DNA of 64,000 nt from Aquila chrysaetos chrysaetos (lineage: Eukaryota > Chordata > Aves > Accipitriformes > Accipitridae): the NCBI RefSeq assembly GCF_900496995.4, contig NC_044010.1, positions 1,364,001 through 1,428,000 of the forward strand, in the 5' to 3' direction. Positions within the stretch are counted from its first letter, which is position 1. The number at the start of each line of letters is the position of its first letter. The position numbers and the translations under genes are program-made. The notes under the pieces are model-generated. The model saw only the letters and a list, made by a program, of their open reading frames with translations. It was not told where the DNA came from and searched no databases. Of the stretch, positions 48,101 to 61,125 are shown one piece after another.

Positions 48101-51092
48101 ATCTTCAATTGGTAGATGGAGGGCTGCTTTCCTTCAGCAGCTCTTAAAATGGTGCAGACCATGTGTCATTTCATCCAGTCACAATTATGTGTCCTGTCAC
48201 TGTGAAATCAGAAGACTGACCTACTGACTTAGCTTTCACAATAATTTCTACAGAGGTGGCTTAATTTCTGCTTTAAAAATAACTCATAAATAGATAACCC
48301 TGGGGTTTGGGTTTTTTTTGTTTGTTCGTTTGCTTTGTTTTGTTTCTGTACTGGTGTTTTTATTGACTATAGCTTCTACTTCTTAAAATTGCTTAATAAG
48401 ACCAGAGAGTAGTGGCCTGCAAGCTGTAAAGATTTGTTTCTTTATTATTGGAATAGTACATAGTGCAAGTTGTTACTCAGCTTTAAAACTGTAAAGAGTA
48501 CTAGTACTGTTCTCCCAGCAGAGATTCTCCAAGTTAACAGCAGTACGATTATGTGAAGAGAAATTGCCATCTGTGCAAATGGTGCGTGCAGGCTGGAATG
48601 GTATGTAATATCAAATGCGTCTCAGATACTGAAGTGGAGACGCTCACTAGCTTGTCGATGTTGTGCAAGAAATGGAATGGGGACAGCTGTTCTTTTCAAG
48701 GCAATGTTCCAAATGCTGTTCCATTACATCCAAAGCTTAATGGAGAGAGGTGTAGATGAGGGTTGCCTAGGATAGTGTGTAGTCACTGATGATCTTTGAT
48801 AGCAGGTCTGTGAAACGTCAGCATTTCAAAGTGACTTCATGAACTATGCATGCAGGATGAGTACTACGTCCCAATCTTAGAAATATCAGTGGATTTTGTG
48901 ATGGCCATTAGCACTCATGTGGAAAGAAAACAGACCGATTGGCCTGTGTAAACTTTAGCATCAGCTTGCCAACAATTAGTGTTGTTTTCCCTTCCCTTCT
49001 GCACAACTCTGTGTGTTCTGGGGGCGGGGGAAAGTTCTTATGCTCTGAAGTAAAAAACCAGAAAACCCAGGAATGTGGAGTCCAATGAATGATTTCTGTG
49101 CAACATTAACATCTTTAGTTTCACACCTAGAGTTTTTCCAAGATTATAAATTAATCTTCCTAGTCTTTGTGCTCAGTGTATTTCTTACTAATCAGAATCA
49201 AGAGTTCTCCAGGGGGGTAGTGCTACCTTGGGGATCTTACCAACATCCCTTGCCAGGGGAGTTAGTGCATCCTGCTGAGTGGAGAAGTTTATAAAATATC
49301 CTGGTTTAGCATTGGTGCTGCATGGTTGTTGGACGCGTTCTGTGGCTTCTGGCCTCAGTACGGGGAGCTGGCTCTTCCAGTTAGTTAGCTCATCTGTCCT
49401 GCTGTGTGAATAAGATGCATGATAGGAACATGGTGGAAGATGATCAGCATTTGAGTGAGTCAGCAGGGTCTTGTGCAAAAGATGGAGTTTGAGCTCATCA
49501 GCTTGAATTAACTCCACGAACTGGGCTGTGAGGAACTCATCTGGAGTGGTGAATTTGGAGAAAGTGGCAGACTTCCAGTTTTAACACCTCCCATTCCCTT
49601 TATTTCCAAGAACTGGGCACATTTTTCTGTTTGTTCAGAAAGATGTTGTCTCAGGACAACTGTTTTTCCTCAAATGCCTTTCATCTACTCCCATAACACT
49701 GCTGCTCAAGTTTGGGAAATTCTGCAAGATCCTTATTGGTAACATGCTCCTGAGTTGAGTTTAGGGCCCTTACAGCCCCAATTTCTCAATCTCAGGTCCT
49801 TTGAGCCAAGAACAGGCCTTGAAGTTAGATAAGAAGTACTTGTTTATAGTCTGCTGCATCACTTGTCATCTGTGAGGAGGGCCGGTAGGCTGGCTAGGAC
49901 ACCAATAAGTCTGTGTTGCATGGTCACCATTGCTGTGGTTTCTTGTTTCTAGCGAATTCCCTACTGCTGCTTTCAGCAGAAATGCCCATTGCCTGTGTTG
50001 CAGCACATACTCTCATTTTACCCCTCCCATGTACCCACCCTAGGGACTAAAAATTATCTGGTCTGTCGCTACTTCCCTTGTCCTGGCTCTGGAACAACAT
50101 TCCTCCCATTTGCTGGAGAAGGGAGATGGCAGGATACTGAAGAGGAGTAGTTTTTCTGGGGTCTTGAAGTGTTAGCTCTCCCTTACTGGGTAGGGCTGCT
50201 AACAGTTGCTAGCTTTTCTTAAGTAGCTTGCGCGTGTTTTGAACTTAGTCATATTCATGACCGTTTATGAATGTACAATGTCATATGTCTGTGACTGTAA
50301 TTGCAGAATGAATACTTCTGACTATTCTGCATGTTACATATTTCAGCTGTGTGTGAAATTAAAGTACCTTGAAATTAGAACAGCTATTGTGCACACACAA
50401 CTAATGTAGTGAGAGGGATCGTACTTTGTCTTCCAGGAAATTGGCACTAGAGTTTCAATAAAAATGTAAATGGTACTGCATATTCAGTTGTTATTATGAT
50501 TGCCTGAATGCAACTGTAGGTTTGATAGAAAAGAAGCAGAAATAACTTATTTACAGTACTTACCTGAACCTAGGATTTAGTTTTTTCCCCTTCTGGTTCT
50601 CTTGTTTACCTTGGCACCTTTCTGGTCAGGCAGAGGGAAGTAAATGTCACTGAAAATACATTGCAATCTGCTCCTATTTCCCGCTCGGTAGGATATTGAG
50701 ACAATACAATTTCAAGTTGAACGGGACCTGCACTAAGGAAGCTACTGCATGCTTTCTTCTAATCTTGAATGGTGTTGGGAAATACTGGGTGTGACTTTGA
50801 TCTATTTCCTAAGTGCACAGACTAGTCATCTGCACATGGGTGGAGAGGCAAGAGGTTCTAGTTTCAGCCCAAACCAACTGTCTTAAGATGTGGGTGGCTG
50901 GAGGCTGTTGTTTGCTTTTCTTATTGACTTCGAGACTATATACAGTTAAGGTTTTAGAGTGCTTTTTACATTTAGTATTAATATTATCAGTGCTTTACAT
51001 TGCTTTTTCCCCCTGTTTTCCCCATGTCTTTCCTTCTCCAGTTCAGTAATGGTAGGCTCCATATGTTACAGGTCATGTGATTCCATGACACA
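45200..51092. other. Intergenic region MIX23-stefin
   Basis: About 5.9 kb with no exon I can tie to a protein family. Frames are short (the longest is 109 codons on the minus strand at 49188-49517) and lack recognisable motifs. Confidence 0.6.
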
Positions 51093-51100
51093 TGTACATG

Positions 51101-51108
51101 TATATATA
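51101..51108 (+). promoter_or_regulatory. TATA-like box of the first stefin gene
   Basis: TATATATA about 85 bases before the start codon, which would put transcription start near 51,130 and give a ~60-base 5' leader. TGACTCTGCTCAG, an AP-1-like sequence, lies at ~51,121-51,133. A non-coding upstream exon cannot be excluded. Confidence 0.45.
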
Positions 51109-51192
51109 CGAGATGCCTGGTGACTCTGCTCAGACTGCGCTAAACTTCCCTCTTCAGAACTACCCATCATTTCAGAGAAGTCACCTGCCACG

Positions 51193-51258
51193 ATGATGCC
51201 TGGGGGCTTATCTGAGACCAAGCCTGCTACTCCAGAAGTCCAGCATATCGTTAACCAG
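51193..51258 (+). CDS. CSTA: Stefin 1 coding exon 1
   Basis: Starts ATGATGCCTGGGGG after ccacg; donor AACCAG|gtgagt. 22 codons, [17 protein letters not shown] to HIVNQ. Confidence 0.92.
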
Positions 51259-54200
51259 GTGAGTTGTGACCTATCTAAAGACGAATTCTCTGTGTGCAAA
51301 GGGCTGAGTCCTGAAGCTTGGGTAAAGGCTGGGAGACCAGGTGATGATACTGAACCAGTGTTTAAACTGAAGAAGCTAGTGCTGAAAATGGGAATCTCCT
51401 TGATTGCCAGTAAGTATTTTCTCAGCATTCTGCGTAGGCAGTGTACAGGTAAGACTGAGACAAACCACTTCTCTGTCTCATCCTTGTCCGTAGCCAGGCA
51501 TAGTACTGGCTACCTTTGGTTCATGTTTACATGTAGTTCAAAGACGAGCTCTACTATGCCAGCACTGAGGTCACTTGTTTGAAATTAAAGGTGGTGTATT
51601 TGAAGGGGGAAGAGTCTACCTTGGTAGAATTCCTTACTGAAGGACGTGGATAGGACAAACCACATGGTAGTATGCACTAAAAAAAGATATGGGACAAGGC
51701 TATGGATAAACAGCATGTTCTCTGCTGGCATCTGGTGTTTTCTAGAGTCACAGCTGATGCAGGGGCTGTTGGTGAGCCACTGGGGCAAGGTGGGCTTGGC
51801 ACAAGGCAGGCAGGGTGAGTCCAGTTGCCGTGGTGGTTGGTTACAGGCAGCAGTCCTGTCCTGGAAGCAGCTGTGTGAACACCACCTTCTGTAGATGCTC
51901 TAACGCCCTGCAGTGCAGCAGCTCTTAAAAGAGCATAAAGTGTGTCCTGAAGTGTGGGAGCGGAACAACATGGCACGTGAAAGCTCCTTTTGTGTCTCCC
52001 ATCTCGTGTTCCCGTGCTGGGCTGGCTGACTTAGGGAGGTTTTCGCGTTCTTCTAAGGAACTCAGGGAGTTACACCACCAGTTGATCCACTCAACTGACA
52101 TAGCTGTTTATCTAAAATGAACATGCTTTGATCCCCTTTGTGTTGAGATAAAGTCAGCTTCTTTGCAGAAGCTGCCGTCACTCACACCCTGCATTATTTT
52201 CTGTGTTTCGAAGGCACATGACCCTTGCCCAGCTCCTCTGAGCCTTCTTCTGCTGTAGGGCTTTATAGGTCAGCCACAGCTGGCGTTGCCAGAGTGGGGC
52301 ATGCATACATGGGGGAGAGCTGGAGTATGTGTTGGGGGGTGGTGATAACAGGTTTTCAGAGGGGAGGTAATTTACTGCAGAACAGAAAGAGAAAAGGGTT
52401 ATCTAAAATTGTTTGGGGGACACCCATTGAATCGCTCGGGAGCAGTTAACAGTGTTCATCCTATGCTGGCACAAGTAGTTGAAGGAACAGCACTTGCAGA
52501 GGTCAGAAATTCCTTTCTACCTATGGAGGGGAGACCCTAGGCAATGACTTGTGGCACCTTTGTGTATTTGCAATTCTTATTTCCTCATGTGTAAGACAGG
52601 GAGGGCAATGTCTCCTGCTAGCTGGGGGCTGTGAAATTTGACTCATGAGTCTGTGAAATATCTTAAGGGCCTCCTTTCAACACTGCTAGGACAGTGTAGC
52701 ATGCCAGATACTGAGCTGTGTTTTTAATGCTAGGCTGTGTTACGGGTGATCAAAAGATCCCACCCTATTGCAGTGTGTATCAGAGATGAAACCACTGTGC
52801 TTAACTGTCAGTGAGTGAACACGTGTTTAGAAATGTGAATGTTCGTTTCAGGCTGTGCTAATTCTCACAAAGTACAGGGCAAATACAGAATCTGAAATGC
52901 AGATGTACAGATTTTCTGTTCGATTCCTGAAGAGGACTGACTTTAATTTTGGTATTCTTCTGTTCTCAGTAGCTTCAGGAAAATGAAAACAAATTATTCT
53001 CTGTTCTTTATTTTCTGCAAGGTGGAATTTTTGCCTTGTGCTGAGTGCGGGAGAGCACTCTCCCTGGTCCTTTTCCTTTGAAAAAGTTTACACTCCACTG
53101 CAGAGGCTTTGGTATAGTTCTCTAAGGAAAAGATTCTTGTGGAGACAAACTTTAAATTGGGGCAATCCTGCTTTACTTCTGACCAGATAATGGTGTCGCC
53201 CTTTAATGATGCAATTCTGTGGGATTTTATGCTCTGCTAAGCAGAGAAGCAATTCATATGATTTGAGCAAAGTTGTGAAGAGCATCTGAAGACCTTGGGA
53301 TGCCCAAGCTCTATCTGCTCTTGGGATTACATAATTATTTACTTACACCTGTGCCTTGTCTATAGTCTTCCTTAGTGAGCTGGGGAATATTATTTGTTCA
53401 GTCTCCTTGTTTTACAGCCATTGCCTAAAACTGAGAAATGTTTTGGGTTTAAGGAGCTGTTAGGTAAGAGCTTAGGAATGTTACATTTTTCCCTCTGAGG
53501 ATTAAGGAGCTGTCTGCCTGTGTGATTTTACTGAAGGCTCTGTCAATAAATAACAAGTGGGGGACATAATGGTCAGAGGTTGGGAGAGGTGGTAAAATTG
53601 GAGAGAGCTGGCTTTGTTTTGTTTTGTTCTGAGAGAGAATAATACGTACCAAACGGTGCCACTCAAGAGCATCCTAGGAGCTCCCAGACCCAGCCAGCTG
53701 GAAGAGGGTTGGAAATTGAAGTTTCCCTGGTGTGCTAGAGTTAGCAGCTCCCGAGTTGAAAGTATAGCTGTCGGTTCCCTGGTATAGAAACCTTGTGGAA
53801 GCTGCTTGGAAGAATAGCAGAGTAAGAGATCATGAGGAGCCTGAATATGATGAATTGGATAATTTCTGACTGTCTGGAAGTAGTTGATCTGGATGTTCCT
53901 AGCGTGCTTTCCAGGATGTGCCTGCTAGGAAGGAATGCCATGGGGTGGCAGCCAGCTGTAGATGGATGTGCTGAGAAAGCCGATTAATTCTGTGTGCTTC
54001 TGCAAAACAGGCGGGTGGTGAGAAGCCCTGACGTGCTGCTGGCCCCTCCCGGGGGCTGCCTGAGCAGGCTGCCCAGTGACGCTGCGCTTCTCTGCCCGAC
54101 TTCTGGAATGCATCAGGCCATTGGCAGGGGCACCTCGTGCAGAGGAGAGGCTGTTACCCAGCCTGCCAAAGGTTGTTTATGCTTTCTAGATGACAGAAAT

Positions 54201-57200
54201 AAATTTTTGGGTTACATTTGCTGCAGTTGCCTTTCTGTAGGGAATTTGTCTCATCAGATGCAAACAACTATAGTCATGATTTATGTACCAGTGATTGTTT
54301 TACACCCCAGACACCTGGCCAGACTTCCACCGCTGCTCACAGCTATCTCTCTTGCTACCCCCCTGCCCTTTCAGCCTAGTAATTATAGGAATATTTCATC
54401 TCTGAGAAGACAGTATCACTGTAATTGCTGCTGAACTTAAAACTTGCCCTACATTTTGTGTGTTTCAGGAAAAACTGTTACACTTTTTTTTTTTAATATA
54501 TATGTGAAAAGTCTGTAGATGTCTGAACTGTGCGAATTTTAAGATCGACAAGGGCTTAAACTGTGTACTGTGCATAAACACATCTACCTGAGCTGTGAGC
54601 GTGAATGCTGTCAGCACAGAGCATTGTTTCTTCTGGAACTACATGACCTGCAGCTGCTACGTAGTGAAGGACTGATGATGTCTATGCAGGTCTGGGGGTT
54701 GATTTCTGTCTCACAATGTAAAGGCTGTACTTCCAGTTTGGGAGATGGAAGTATATAGTTTAATCCTGGACCATTGTAACTTACAGTTGTTGTATTTTAC
54801 ATGGTTCTAGATGTTTAAGGATGTATTTAGTTTAAATTACAGATTTAGCTGCGGGGCTTCCACCAGCACTAGAATAACTTTCTGGAACTACTTGATCAGG
54901 TGGTTGTCTTGATACTCTCAAATAACCCTGTTCACTGCAAGTCCTTAAAGAAAAACATTAAACAGATCGAGTGCAGCTCTGAGGCTGCGAAACATAACAG
55001 GGTTCTGCAGCCTCCCTGCTGGTGTGGGTGCAGGTGTTCCAGGCGAGGGGGGCTGTCCTGCACCGCTGTGTAACAGTGCGGTTGACACGGGGTGTACCCT
55101 GCTAGGGAGCACGGCTTGGTACCTAGCTCCTTTGACAAAGAATTAAAAGGGCAGCAGGTAGCAGTTCCCCTCTACTGAGCAGGAGACAGTTTAGCTGGAC
55201 AGCTTTCAGGATGGGGAAGAATCAACTAGGCAGTCTAATTCTAACAGAATTTTAAAAAATGCTGGAGGTAATGCTAGGAAAGAGGGCTGGAGGTCTTGGT
55301 GTAAACTGAATTTTGGGGGTTCTGGGTTTATTTCATTAAGGGCCTCTGTTTGAAAGGATGAAAACTGGAGTGGTAGATGTGAAAGAAAAGCCTAAATATC
55401 AACCTGCCAATCGTATTTCTTTTTCTTTCTACAGGTGAAGCCACAATTTGAAAGCAAGGAGAACAAGACATATGACACCTTTAAAGCCATAGTGTATAGG
55501 ACTCAGGTGGTTGCTGGGATAAACTACTTTATTAAGGTTTGTATATATTATAGGAGGGAGTGCTTTGTATTTAAACAATATAGGTGACTTGCGTAGTGGC
55601 TTATAGCAAGAAAGAGAAGCAAATGTAGTAGAAAACCATCTGATGTGACTAATAGAGTCAGGGACTATCTCCAGATGCTTATAAAATTCCTCTGTTTGGC
55701 ACTACTGTAGAACAGGAATGTAAAAATTTATAAAACAGGCACTGTGCTTCTTCAGATGTGAATGATAACTTTCTTAGGATCATCTTACTCAAAGACTATA
55801 GATTGCCTGATCAGCTCAAATTATTTAAATTAGTCATAATTCTGCTCTCCTGTTTCCTTTCAAGGCAAAGTAGCTTTCCTATTGCCTCTGTGTCCTCCAG
55901 TTGTGTTTACTATGATGAATTTGAAGTCAGCCTGAGGATCTGACGGAGAGTTAGGGTGAATTTAATTCTAAAAAAATTTAATGCAAGCATCTCACAGTCT
56001 ACTGACTAGTTTTGCATGTAAGCATGTGTGTTGATGTTTTGGTTCTGTGTCATGTGCTGCAGAGGTACAGCCTGCCTGCTAGTTCCTTCTGTATTTTCAA
56101 AACCCCCTTTCCGCTGCAGAGGAGAAACAGGTAATGCTTAATCTGGAACCCTCTGATAGTGCCATTCATCCTCTACTAGAAAACCCTACCCGTGGATTTG
56201 GGCAGCTTTCTGTGAGTAAACTGCATATTTTGCAAGTGAAGGCCGGAAAGCGTTGTTTAGTGGCAGGCTGGCTTTCTGGAAGTAGAGCAAACATTGCATG
56301 CGACTGCTGTATCTTAACCCCACACGTGTGCAGGCATATGCCTGGTAGGATGTGCTCCCTTGACAAGAGTCAGAATCTTTTTATTAAAGAAATGGGCAGG
56401 TAGGGTTTGGGGGACAGTAATTCTGCAGAGACAGTATGAGCATATTTAGTTGATCCCAGGAAGGACAGAAGCTGCCAAACCTTCTTTTTTCCTAGGTCCT
56501 TCCTTAAAATAACTCTTAACGATTATTTCTGCTATGTGGGCACCAGGGGATTGTACTGACTGACTACCTATTACATGGCTAGTCTGAGTCTTACATGAAT
56601 GATGTTTATCCTTCCCTTGCTCCTGTGAGATGTGCTTTCACTTTGTAGACGAAGTACTAAGTAATGAAGAGTAACAATTTACAAGAAGGCTGCAGTAAAG
56701 CCAGAAGTCATTCCCAGTTGCATTTCTTCCCTTAGTGCCATCTTATTGCTGACCTAGCCAATGTAAAATACTTGTCTGCTGTCCATGCTAAACCTCATGA
56801 CCAAACTACTCAGAAATGATGATTGACATGTTACTGAACTTGGAAGAAATCCATTTATAACACTGAAAAATGGATGATTTGTCTCTTCTTTCCCAGTCTT
56901 GCAAGTGACAGGAAACAGTTACTCATTTTAGGGTTACCTGGAATGAATTCTGTCACAAGATTAATTTATACTTCTGAATTTTCCACATCACTAGTATTTT
57001 ACCAACAGATTTACAGCTCAGATGTAATCCAGACCGAAACAAACAGTGCCACGTTGCAGCTACTAGAAAGCATATAAAAACCTCTTGGAGCCTAAGGCAT
57101 TAAACTTTCCATTAATACTATATACCTCACACAGTGAGAGTTTAGCACCTGTTGCACTTGGCTCTGTATGTGTGTGAAATTATGCACAACTTCGTAGCAG

Positions 57201-57899
57201 GTCTTTATGTGAGGATTTTCTGGTGGGGAAGGTGAGTTTATTTTAAAAATTATTTCAGGCACTCACACTCACTCCCACAAGCATCAAGGTGTGTGTCCAG
57301 TTGTCTGTTCAGGCGCTGATGTGTTTGCAGTAATTCTGCTGACAAGGTTTCCTGGCTTTCAGGTTGTTATTGCTTCTTAGGACTGTGTGCCGGTTTTGGA
57401 TACATCTTCCTGTACCTTCTAGGAGCTGACACTGTCTCTGCATCTTGCCCCACCCCTGAGTCATTAAGATTTTTCTGTGTCTCTTGTCTCCTACCCTGAG
57501 TGTCCCAAGAAACTGTGAGCTGATGTGCCGGGATCTTGATGTCCAAAATATGACGCCATCAAAACCTTTCTCCTCTTGTGCCTTCTGGTGCTTCCACACC
57601 CAAGCAGTCCTATTCATTTTCCATTCACATGAGTCTGAAGGTTTTTATTAGTTGCCTACAGGTGTAGACAGTTTCTCATACCAGTTACGATCCAGACTTG
57701 GGTTAAGAGCTGTTGAAGTAAAAATGGAGATACACCTAAAATTTCACTTTCCTGCTGTTTTGGTTTCTAGGTCCAAGTTTGCAATGAAAACTATGTCCAC
57801 TTAAGGGTGTTTGAGAGCCTTCCTCATGAGAACCAAGGTCCCAGCCTTGTCAGTTTTCAGACTGGCAAAACCAGAGATGATCCTCTGACCTACTTCTGA
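51193..57899 (+). CDS. CSTA: Stefin (type-1 cystatin), CSTA-like, complete in three exons
   Basis: Cytosolic inhibitor of papain-like cysteine proteases (cathepsins B, H, L, S). Exons 51193-51258, 55435-55536 and 57771-57899, all phase 0, give 98 residues plus TGA, exactly the family length, with the classic stefin exon structure. No signal peptide, as expected for this class. The three protease-contact elements are intact: N-terminal Gly in MMPGGLSE, the first hairpin QVVAG at 46-50, and LPHEN at ~73-77. The N-terminus ([15 protein letters not shown]) resembles CSTA; the middle and C-terminus ([20 protein letters not shown]) resemble CSTB as much. The second ATG of the ATGATG pair could also serve as start. 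A second stefin faces it 4 kb away. CSTA is the syntenic name, not a proven orthology. Confidence 0.92.
51259..55434 (+). other. CSTA: Stefin 1 intron 1
   Basis: 4.2 kb with no recognisable exon. A moderately GC-rich patch lies at ~54,000-54,170, but its 146-codon frame has no known motif. Intron 2 (55537-57770) likewise shows nothing identifiable. Confidence 0.65.
55435..55536 (+). CDS. CSTA: Stefin 1 coding exon 2
   Basis: Acceptor ctacag|GTGAAG, donor ATTAAG|gtttgt. 34 codons carrying the inhibitory QVVAG hairpin and NYFIK. Confidence 0.95.
57771..57899 (+). CDS. CSTA: Stefin 1 coding exon 3
   Basis: Acceptor tttctag|GTCCAA. Encodes [20 protein letters not shown], ending DDPLTYF and TGA. 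The usual DDEL is DDPL here. Confidence 0.95.
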   Translation, partial: VQVCNENYVHLRVFESLPHENQGPSLVSFQTGKTRDDPLTYF

Positions 57900-57971
57900 G
57901 AGATGATGAGGAATGGTGCCTCACTTCTGCAAGTTGCATGTGGATTCTGCCTGTTTCAGTAAATGCATGAA

Positions 57972-57977
57972 AATAAA
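57972..57977 (+). promoter_or_regulatory. Polyadenylation signal of stefin 1
   Basis: AATAAA 72 bases after the stop, in gaaaataaaataag, giving a short 3' UTR. Confidence 0.75.
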
Positions 57978-57997
57978 ATAAGTTTTGAAAGCTATTT

Positions 57998-59599
57998 GTT
58001 CATCTGCTGCATGTTACATCTAGGTCTGCTGCCTGGCTGAAGCTTGAGTAGGCTCTGAAATACTATTCAAGGCTGTTTCTGCTACCTGAGATACTATAGC
58101 TGTGAGACAGAGCACACCCATGTCAGCTCCTCTTTCCAAAACACCCAGGCATCCTCTGAAGACAAAACTTGGGCCTCCTGAGTATACTTCAGGCAAACAG
58201 GCTACGTACTTCAGTGGGTGGCTGCTTGGTTTTGCTTTAAGTGCATTTAAATACAAGCTATTGGCCACTCCTCAGAAAGTGTGTGAGATAGATAGATAGA
58301 TCCATAGATAATTTCTGGCATGGGGGAATTGAGAAGCCAAACTGCATCCCCCTCTAAGTGCAGCTTCACTGTAGGGGAGCAGGGTGGGGGGGCTTGAAGC
58401 ATTGGGGAGGACAGGCCCCCTGCCACAGCGGAGACAGCTGAATCCCAGCATTCAGCCCCTGGAGCAGGGAGTGACCGTCCTCACTTAGTGAGTGTGCTTT
58501 ACTGGAGATCTACAGAGCTCATTCCTTTTTGTTCGTTTGTAGCATCAGCCACCTGCAACGAGAGCAGTCTTCAACTGAGCTCTGAGGTGACAAAGGTTGA
58601 AGGCAAGCCCAATCCACAACAAAAATACTTTCCTGTTAGCAGCTGCTCAGGTAGGGGCCTTTGTATTACCTGCCAGGGAGCTCAGGCTCAGGCACAAGAC
58701 TTTAAATGATTAAATGGGTTTCAGGCCATGCCTTGCTTGTATTCATGTTTTGGTGCTGTAGTGAAGGATGGGCATGTAATTGTCACAGGCATATCATGCC
58801 TAGAAAAATGTGGCAGCTGCCCATTTCTCTGCATGCCAGTATCCTGGATCAGATGCTTTAATTCCTCAAAGCATAAAGACAGCCTGTGGCCTCCTGGGAG
58901 TAGTCCTTCCCTTACACATCTAATTAATATAGTTTCCACAAGAGCTCAATCCTGCAGTCTAATGTTACAAATCTTTTAAGATGCAGCAAGTCTCACATTA
59001 TCACCACTAACATCCCACAGAATAGCATTTGGAAGTAATGCTCAGCTTTTTGAACTGTGAAAACACTTCAGGGTGGGAGTTACCAGCACCAAAAAAGACC
59101 CTGTGTCTCAAAACCCACTTTATTTTAGCAAAACAAGAAGTGCCATAATAAGCCAGACTTACTCCCTCCCTTTATTTCATATTGGAGGGGGAGTGTGGGG
59201 ACTTTTCAGGCACTGATATGAGCAAAAGCACGTAAACTCCCCCTAATAATGAGGAGACAGAACATGCTCCTTCTAAGCAATGCTGGTTACACACTCACAC
59301 AGAGCACACCTCTAACAAAAAAAAAGCCCAGTAACACGCATGCAAGCTCACCATGACCTCTCCTCTCAAAGCTGCTTGTCATTTCTTCAGTCTGTGGCCA
59401 AGGACAAGCAGCAGTGTCATCTAGAAGTGGGCTGTCTCCCCTCAGTTCAAAGGCTAAGGCCATGTGCAGTCAGAATTTTGGCACTCTCCCATCCATGGAG
59501 CCTCCACAACCTCTCTGGACAATCTGGGCCCCTGTTTGACCACCCCTGTGATTATTAAAGAGAAAAAAAAAAAAACCATTGTGGGTTTTTTTGGTTTTT
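57998..59599. other. Intergenic region between the convergent stefins
   Basis: No credible coding frame. Contains a short GATA run at ~58,287-58,300 and a poly-A/poly-T rich junction at ~59,560-59,610 next to the CR1 element. Confidence 0.65.
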
Positions 59600-61125
59600 T
59601 TTTTTTCCCTATCTTTACATGGAATTTATGTATTTCAGTTTGTGGCTATTGGCTCTTGCCCTTTCATTGCACTGAGTGCTACTGAGAAGAGCCTGGCTCT
59701 GCTGCCTCCCCCTTCACCTTGTCTGCCACAGCTGAACAAGCCCAGCTTTCTCAGCCTCTCCTTTTAAGTCAGATGTGCCAGTCTCTTAATTGTCTTGGTG
59801 GCCCTTTGCTGTCCTCGCTCTGGTACATCCCTGTCTGCCTTGTACTGGGGAGCCCAGAACAGGACAGCAATCCCAAGGTGGTCTCACCAGTGCTGAATGC
59901 GGGGCAGGGGGGGGAGACTGGCCTCTCCATCTGCTGGCACCGCGCTTCCTAATGCAGCCCATGGCTACCAGTGGCCACCTTTGCCGCAAGGTGCCCAACA
60001 GGACAACCCCTGAGCCCTTTTCTGCAGAGCCTGTACCTGTTATTCCTTCTCCAGTGCAGGACTGTGCATCTTCCTTCGCTGACAGTTGAGATGCCCATCT
60101 GCTCACGTCTCCAGCCTGCTGCCATCCCCCTGAGCAGCAGCACAGCCACCGGGTCCGTCAGCCACTCCTCTCCATTTCGTGTCACCTGCAAACCTGCTGT
60201 GGGTGCGCTTGGTCCCATCATCCAAGTCATTAATGAAGATGTTAAGAGTACTGGTCCCAATATTGACCCCAAGGGTACGCACCTGGGGACTGACCTCTAA
60301 CCAGACTATGGGCTGCTGAACTTTTAGAGCACAGCAGCTCAGCTGGTTTGCAGTCTGCTTATCTAGCACGTACTTAATCAGTTTGTCTATGAGGATGTTA
60401 TGGAAGACAGATAGTATCAAACCCCTTACTAAACTCAAGGTAAGTAACATCCAGCTTCTCTCCTCTGCCAAGACATTTACCTCATTATAGCAGGCTATCG
60501 GGTTGATCAAGCATGATTTCCCCTGTGCAAATCCATGCTGACAACCTCCAATCACCTTCTTGTCCTTCATGTGCTTGGAAATGGCTTCCAGGATTATTTG
60601 CCCCATCACCTTTCCTTTCCAGGGACTGAGGTGAGGCTGATGAGCCTGTAGTGCTCCAGATGCTCCTCCTTGCCCCTCCTGAACATAGGAGTGACATTTT
60701 CTTTCTTCCAGTCCTCGGGAACCTCCTCTGACACCCGTCGCCTTTCAAAGGGTATTGAGTGCGGCCTCGCAGTGACACTGGCCAGCTCCCGAAGCATCCA
60801 TGGGTGCAGCCCCTCAACTCCCATGGCATTGTCTAAGTCCGGGTTAAGTGTTCCCCTAGCCTGATCCAGCTCTGCTGAGTGAAGTCTTCCTTTCTCCAGA
60901 CCTTCCCAGTCGCCTTAGGGACCTCAAATTCCCAAGGGCGAGTCCTACCAGTAAAGGCTGAGACAAAGGCAGCATTGAGTGCCTCAGCCTTTTCTGTGCC
61001 CTCTGCCAGCAGGTCCCCTGCTCCGCTGAGCACAGAGGGCCCACATTTTCCTTAGTGTTCCTTTTGCTGCTGATACATCTTCAGAAGCCTTTCTTGTTAG
61101 CTTTCATGTCTCTCACCAGATTAAA
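59600..61125 (-). repeat. CR1 LINE, minus strand, decayed reverse-transcriptase region
   Basis: Read on the minus strand, several broken frames follow the order of CR1 ORF2: an EKAEALNAAFVSAFTGRT block (~60,950), LHPWML..LASVTARPHSI, VPEDWKKENVTPMF, HYRLISLTSVPGK (~60,610-60,670), HMKDKKVIGGCQHGF and GKSCL (~60,490-60,560), a catalytic-loop remnant reading RFAGDTK where FADDTK is expected (~60,160), then the 3' region ending in cacaaactgaaatac (~59,630). Frameshifts and the damaged YADD-type motif make it inactive. CR1 elements typify birds and other reptiles. Confidence 0.88.

Noticed and set aside
53994-54434. 146-codon plus-strand frame in stefin 1 intron 1
   Set aside because: Cys-, Leu- and Ser-rich without a known domain. 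It sits in a modest GC-rich patch, so chance is the simpler reading.
60103-60829. Two long minus-strand frames (168 and 114 codons) resembling a coding gene
   Set aside because: They are pieces of the decayed CR1 reverse transcriptase, with frameshifts and a damaged catalytic motif.
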